From: an uncultured beta proteobacterium
GTDB taxonomy: Bacteria; Pseudomonadota; Gammaproteobacteria; Burkholderiales; Rhodocyclaceae
DNA length: 7,908 nucleotides
Direction: 5' to 3'
Assembly: GCA_903910495.1 (NCBI GenBank)
Contig: CAIVZW010000487.1
Location: 1 to 7,908, forward strand
This document shows, piece by piece, positions 5,149 to 7,908 of the stretch (its first letter is position 1; the number at the start of each line of letters is the position of its first letter). The translations under genes and the position numbers were made by a program. Below the pieces are notes generated by a model. It was given only the letters and a program-made list of their open reading frames with translations, searched no databases and was not told where the DNA came from.

Positions 5149-7908
5149 TCAGGCGGCAAGCAGTCGCCTGATCTCGGACAGGCCGGCCGAGAGCATGGCC
5201 AGATCCTGCGGGGCGTTGCGCTTCAGCTCATCGACGACATCGCGAGCGGCTGCGGCGGCGGATTGATTTTCACCCAGGCCTTGTTGCAGCAGGGTTTGCC
5301 GAAGTTTGCGCAGTTCGCCCGCGAGTTGTGCCCGTGCCCGTGCCTGCCAGCGGTTACCGGCGGGCAAGCGGCCAATGGCGTTGCCGAGCCAGGCCAGGTC
5401 GAGGCTGGCATCGAGACGGCCACACGCGGCGGCAACCTCGTCCAGCGGTTTGTTGCTGGCGCGGGCCAGATCAACCAATTCGAAGACGCTGACGATGCCG
5501 GCGCGCGCATCGAGAACCGCGGCCACCGCTTCATGGCCTGCATTCTTGCCGGTGCGTGCAGCGGCAAGCGCCGTACTGAGGGCCTCACGATAGGTGTCGA
5601 TGATGGCGGCAATAGTCGCAGCGGCCATTTGCGAAGCCAGGACCTGACGCGTTGCGGCACTGACCATATCGCGCAAGGTGTTCATCAGTGCCATCTGCTG
5701 GGCCGCCGGAATTTTCAGGTCAAGCGCTTCGATTTCACCCCAGAGGGTCTCGGCACCCAGCAATTCGCTGGATACGTACCAGGCCTTGATGATCTGTGCC
5801 AGGTCGGCACCGGTTTCGTCACCGATCTGCAGCGTGAAGCACGTTCCCATGCGGTTGACCAGACGGCTGACGATCTGCGTGGTGATGATTTCCCGCTTCA
5901 GCGGATGATGAGGAATCTGCGCCTTGCAATGGCTGTTGAGAATGGCATCCGGGAAGTAATTGACCAGCAGGGACTGGAATTCCTCGGCATCGGGAACCGG
6001 TGAGGCGAGAACGGCTTCCTTCAGTGCGATCTTGGTGTAGGCGAGGAGAACCGAAATTTCCGGTGCAGTCAGGCCGCGTCCCATCTGCGCACGTTCAGTG
6101 AGCGCTTTTTCGTCGGGCAGAAACTCGATCGCGCGATTGAGCGTTCCCTTGCTTTCCAGGTGATGCATCAACTGGCTGTGCGCATTGAGCATGTCCTTGC
6201 CGGCCGCGGCTTCCAGCGAGACAGCGGCGGTTTGCTGATAGTTGTCGATCAGGACCTGGAGGCCTACGTCGTCGGTCATTGAAGCGAGCAAGGCGTCGCG
6301 CTGCTTGAAGGTCATGTCGCCCTGGGCGATCAGGATTGACGTCAGGATCTTGATGTTGACTTCGTGGTCGGAGGTGCCGACGCCGGCTGAATTATCGATG
6401 GCATCGGTGTAGTTCAGCCCGCCTTTCAGCGCGTATTCAACACGTGCTTTCTGCGTGAATCCGAGATTGCCGCCTTCGCCGATGACCTTGGCGCGAATGT
6501 CGCTGGCGTCGACGCGAATGGCGTCGTTGGCCCGGTCATTGGCGTCCTGATGGCTCTGGCTACTGGCCTTGAAGTAGGTGCCGATGCCGCCGTTGTAGAG
6601 CAGGTCAACCGGTGCCTTGAGGATGGTGCTCATCAGTTCGTTCGGTGTCATCTGTTCGGCGTCGACACCCAGCCGGGCGCGAATTTCCGGCGACAGGGGA
6701 ATGCTTTTCGCGCTGCGCGGCCAGACACCGCCGCCGGTCGAGATCAGCGATTTGTCGTAGTCGTCCCAGGACGAACGCGGCAGGTCGAACATCCGTTGCC
6801 GCTCGATCAGGCTGCGGGCGGGGTCCGGATTCGGATCAAGGAAAATGTGCCGGTGATCAAATACGGCAAGGAGCTGCATCTGATTCGTGCGCAGTGCGCC
6901 GTTGCCGAAGACGTCGCCCGAGAGGTCGCCGATACCAACCGCCGTGAAGGGCTGGGATTGCGTGTCGTGACCGAGTTCGCGGAAGTGACGCTTGACTGCT
7001 TCCCAGGCACCGCGTGCGGTAATGCCCATCTTCTTGTGGTCGAAACCGACCGAGCCGCCGGAGGCAAAGGCGTCGCCCAGCCAGAAGCCGTATTCGATGG
7101 AGATGGCGTTGGCGATATCGGAGAAGGTGGCAGTGCCCTTGTCGGCCGCAACCACGAGGTAGGGGTCGTCGCCATCGCGGCGGCGGACGTTCTTCGGCGG
7201 TACGATCTTGCCGGCAACGAGGTCGTCGGTGATGTCGAGCAGACCGCGGATATAGGTCTTGTAGCAGGCGATGCCTTCCGCCATCCAGGCATCACGTTCG
7301 CTGGCCGGCGGCAGCCGCTTGCCGACGAAGCAGCCCTTGGCGCCGAGCGGAACGCCAACGACGTTCTTGACCATCTGCGCCTTCATCAGGGCCAGACCCT
7401 CGGTGCGGTAGTCTTCCATGCGATCCGACCAGCGCAGACCACCGCGCGAGACGCTCGAGCCACGCAGGTGAATGCCTTCCATGCGCTGGCTATAGACAAA
7501 GATTTCGTAGAGCGGCAGAGGTTTGGGCAGGAAGGGAATGAGTTTCGACGAGATCTTGAACGACAGGTAGTCCTTCGGCTTGCCGTCGGCGGTCGTCTGC
7601 CAGGCGTTGGTGCGCATCGTCGCATCAAAGGCGGTGCGGTAGCCGGAGAGGATGCGGTCATCGTCAAGATTGCTGACTTTGGACAGGGCGGCGGTGAGTT
7701 GGCCACTGATGGCTTCGGCGCGTGCATCGTCGCCGCTGGGCGAAAAACGCGCCGCGAAAAGGTCGGACAGCAGGCGGGCGATATGCGGGTGCAGCGCCAG
7801 ACAGCGTTCAATGTAAACCTGGCTGAAGGGCAGGCCCGCCTGACGCAGGTAGCGAGCGTAGGCGCGCAGGATGGTGATGCGTCCGCCGTCGAGTCCGGCG
7901 AGCAGCGC
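5149..7908 (-). CDS. gdhB: NAD-specific glutamate dehydrogenase, large (about 180 kDa) type, C-terminal 919 residues (partial)
   Basis: This enzyme oxidatively deaminates L-glutamate to 2-oxoglutarate and ammonia with NAD+, feeding amino-acid carbon into the TCA cycle. The family is usually about 1,600 residues and homo-oligomeric in the cytoplasm; its regulatory N-terminus (about 690 residues) lies beyond the window. The frame is open to 7908, so the ATG at 7617 is internal: upstream codons still read 'YLRQAGLPFSQVYIERCLAL' and 'NLDDDRILSGY', as in family members. Counting from the first codon here, the catalytic core shows G156-GLRWSDRMEDYRTE, K176-AQMVKN and GAKGCF (189-194), with K176, K181 and K191 the likely active-site lysines. 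The NAD-binding Rossmann turn is G325-IGDLSGDVFGNG (to G337). 'AADKGTATFSDIAN' and 'GEGGNLGFTQKARVEY' are also characteristic. C193 stands where I recall Gly in the Pseudomonas enzyme. The TGA stop is at 5151-5149. The symbol follows Pseudomonas use. Confidence 0.95.
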   Translation of the reverse strand, partial: ALLAGLDGGRITILRAYARYLRQAGLPFSQVYIERCLALHPHIARLLSDLFAARFSPSGDDARAEAISGQLTAALSKVSNLDDDRILSGYRTAFDATMRTNAWQTTADGKPKDYLSFKISSKLIPFLPKPLPLYEIFVYSQRMEGIHLRGSSVSRGGLRWSDRMEDYRTEGLALMKAQMVKNVVGVPLGAKGCFVGKRLPPASERDAWMAEGIACYKTYIRGLLDITDDLVAGKIVPPKNVRRRDGDDPYLVVAADKGTATFSDIANAISIEYGFWLGDAFASGGSVGFDHKKMGITARGAWEAVKRHFRELGHDTQSQPFTAVGIGDLSGDVFGNGALRTNQMQLLAVFDHRHIFLDPNPDPARSLIERQRMFDLPRSSWDDYDKSLISTGGGVWPRSAKSIPLSPEIRARLGVDAEQMTPNELMSTILKAPVDLLYNGGIGTYFKASSQSHQDANDRANDAIRVDASDIRAKVIGEGGNLGFTQKARVEYALKGGLNYTDAIDNSAGVGTSDHEVNIKILTSILIAQGDMTFKQRDALLASMTDDVGLQVLIDNYQQTAAVSLEAAAGKDMLNAHSQLMHHLESKGTLNRAIEFLPDEKALTERAQMGRGLTAPEISVLLAYTKIALKEAVLASPVPDAEEFQSLLVNYFPDAILNSHCKAQIPHHPLKREIITTQIVSRLVNRMGTCFTLQIGDETGADLAQIIKAWYVSSELLGAETLWGEIEALDLKIPAAQQMALMNTLRDMVSAATRQVLASQMAAATIAAIIDTYREALSTALAAARTGKNAGHEAVAAVLDARAGIVSVFELVDLARASNKPLDEVAAACGRLDASLDLAWLGNAIGRLPAGNRWQARARAQLAGELRKLRQTLLQQGLGENQSAAAAARDVVDELKRNAPQDLAMLSAGLSEIRRLLAA

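Noticed and set aside
5089..6003. 304-codon plus-strand frame opposite the glutamate dehydrogenase C-terminus
   Set aside because: It begins inside the palindromic repeat and runs antisense to a strongly supported coding region. No domain or plausible ribosome binding site was seen.
7618..7908. Treating the ATG at 7617 as the true start of an 822-residue glutamate dehydrogenase
   Set aside because: The frame stays open to the window edge, and the 97 upstream codons read as normal family sequence (YLRQAGLPFSQ, DDDRIL), so the ATG is internal.

Overview
The window reads as an ordinary stretch of chromosome from a betaproteobacterium, most likely Rhodocyclaceae-like (Dechloromonas, Azonexus or Accumulibacter relatives). 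This rests on remembered gene content and neighbourhoods: engB divergent from a diheme cytochrome c4, bioC divergent from comF, a long-form cofactor-independent phosphoglycerate mutase, and a large (about 180 kDa) NAD-glutamate dehydrogenase. The DNA is GC-rich, which explains the long spurious reading frames opposite the real genes. No phage, insertion sequence, CRISPR array, tRNA or rRNA was seen.

Layout, left to right. (1) 1-98, minus: the first 32 codons of engB, cut off by the window edge just before its P-loop. (2) 99-209: a divergent promoter region. (3) 210-845, plus: an exported diheme cytochrome c4. (4) 908-1339, plus: a small stand-alone protein with two CBS domains, perhaps co-transcribed with the cytochrome. 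(5) 1340-1424: a convergent gap holding a perfect 10-bp-arm GC-rich hairpin. (6) 1425-3071, minus: gpmI, of the long plant-like type. (7) 3072-3278: a 207-nt gap with a candidate gpmI promoter and a large imperfect inverted repeat of dispersed-element character. (8) 3279-4166, minus: bioC, starting at GTG. (9) 4167-4266: the bioC/comF divergent gap, with an 11-bp tandem repeat. (10) 4267-4986, plus: comF. (11) 4987-5148: a convergent gap almost filled by a nested palindromic element. (12) 5149-7908, minus: the C-terminal 919 residues of NAD-glutamate dehydrogenase, open at the window edge.

The genes are housekeeping functions in several short transcription units, not one pathway: ribosome assembly (engB), periplasmic electron transfer (c4), nucleotide sensing (CBS), lower glycolysis (gpmI), biotin precursor synthesis (bioC), DNA uptake (comF) and glutamate catabolism (glutamate dehydrogenase). 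I found no convincing undescribed multi-gene system. The points most worth a second look are the three palindromic intergenic elements, the plant-like phosphoglycerate mutase, and a CBS domain whose expected ligand-binding Asp is replaced by Tyr.
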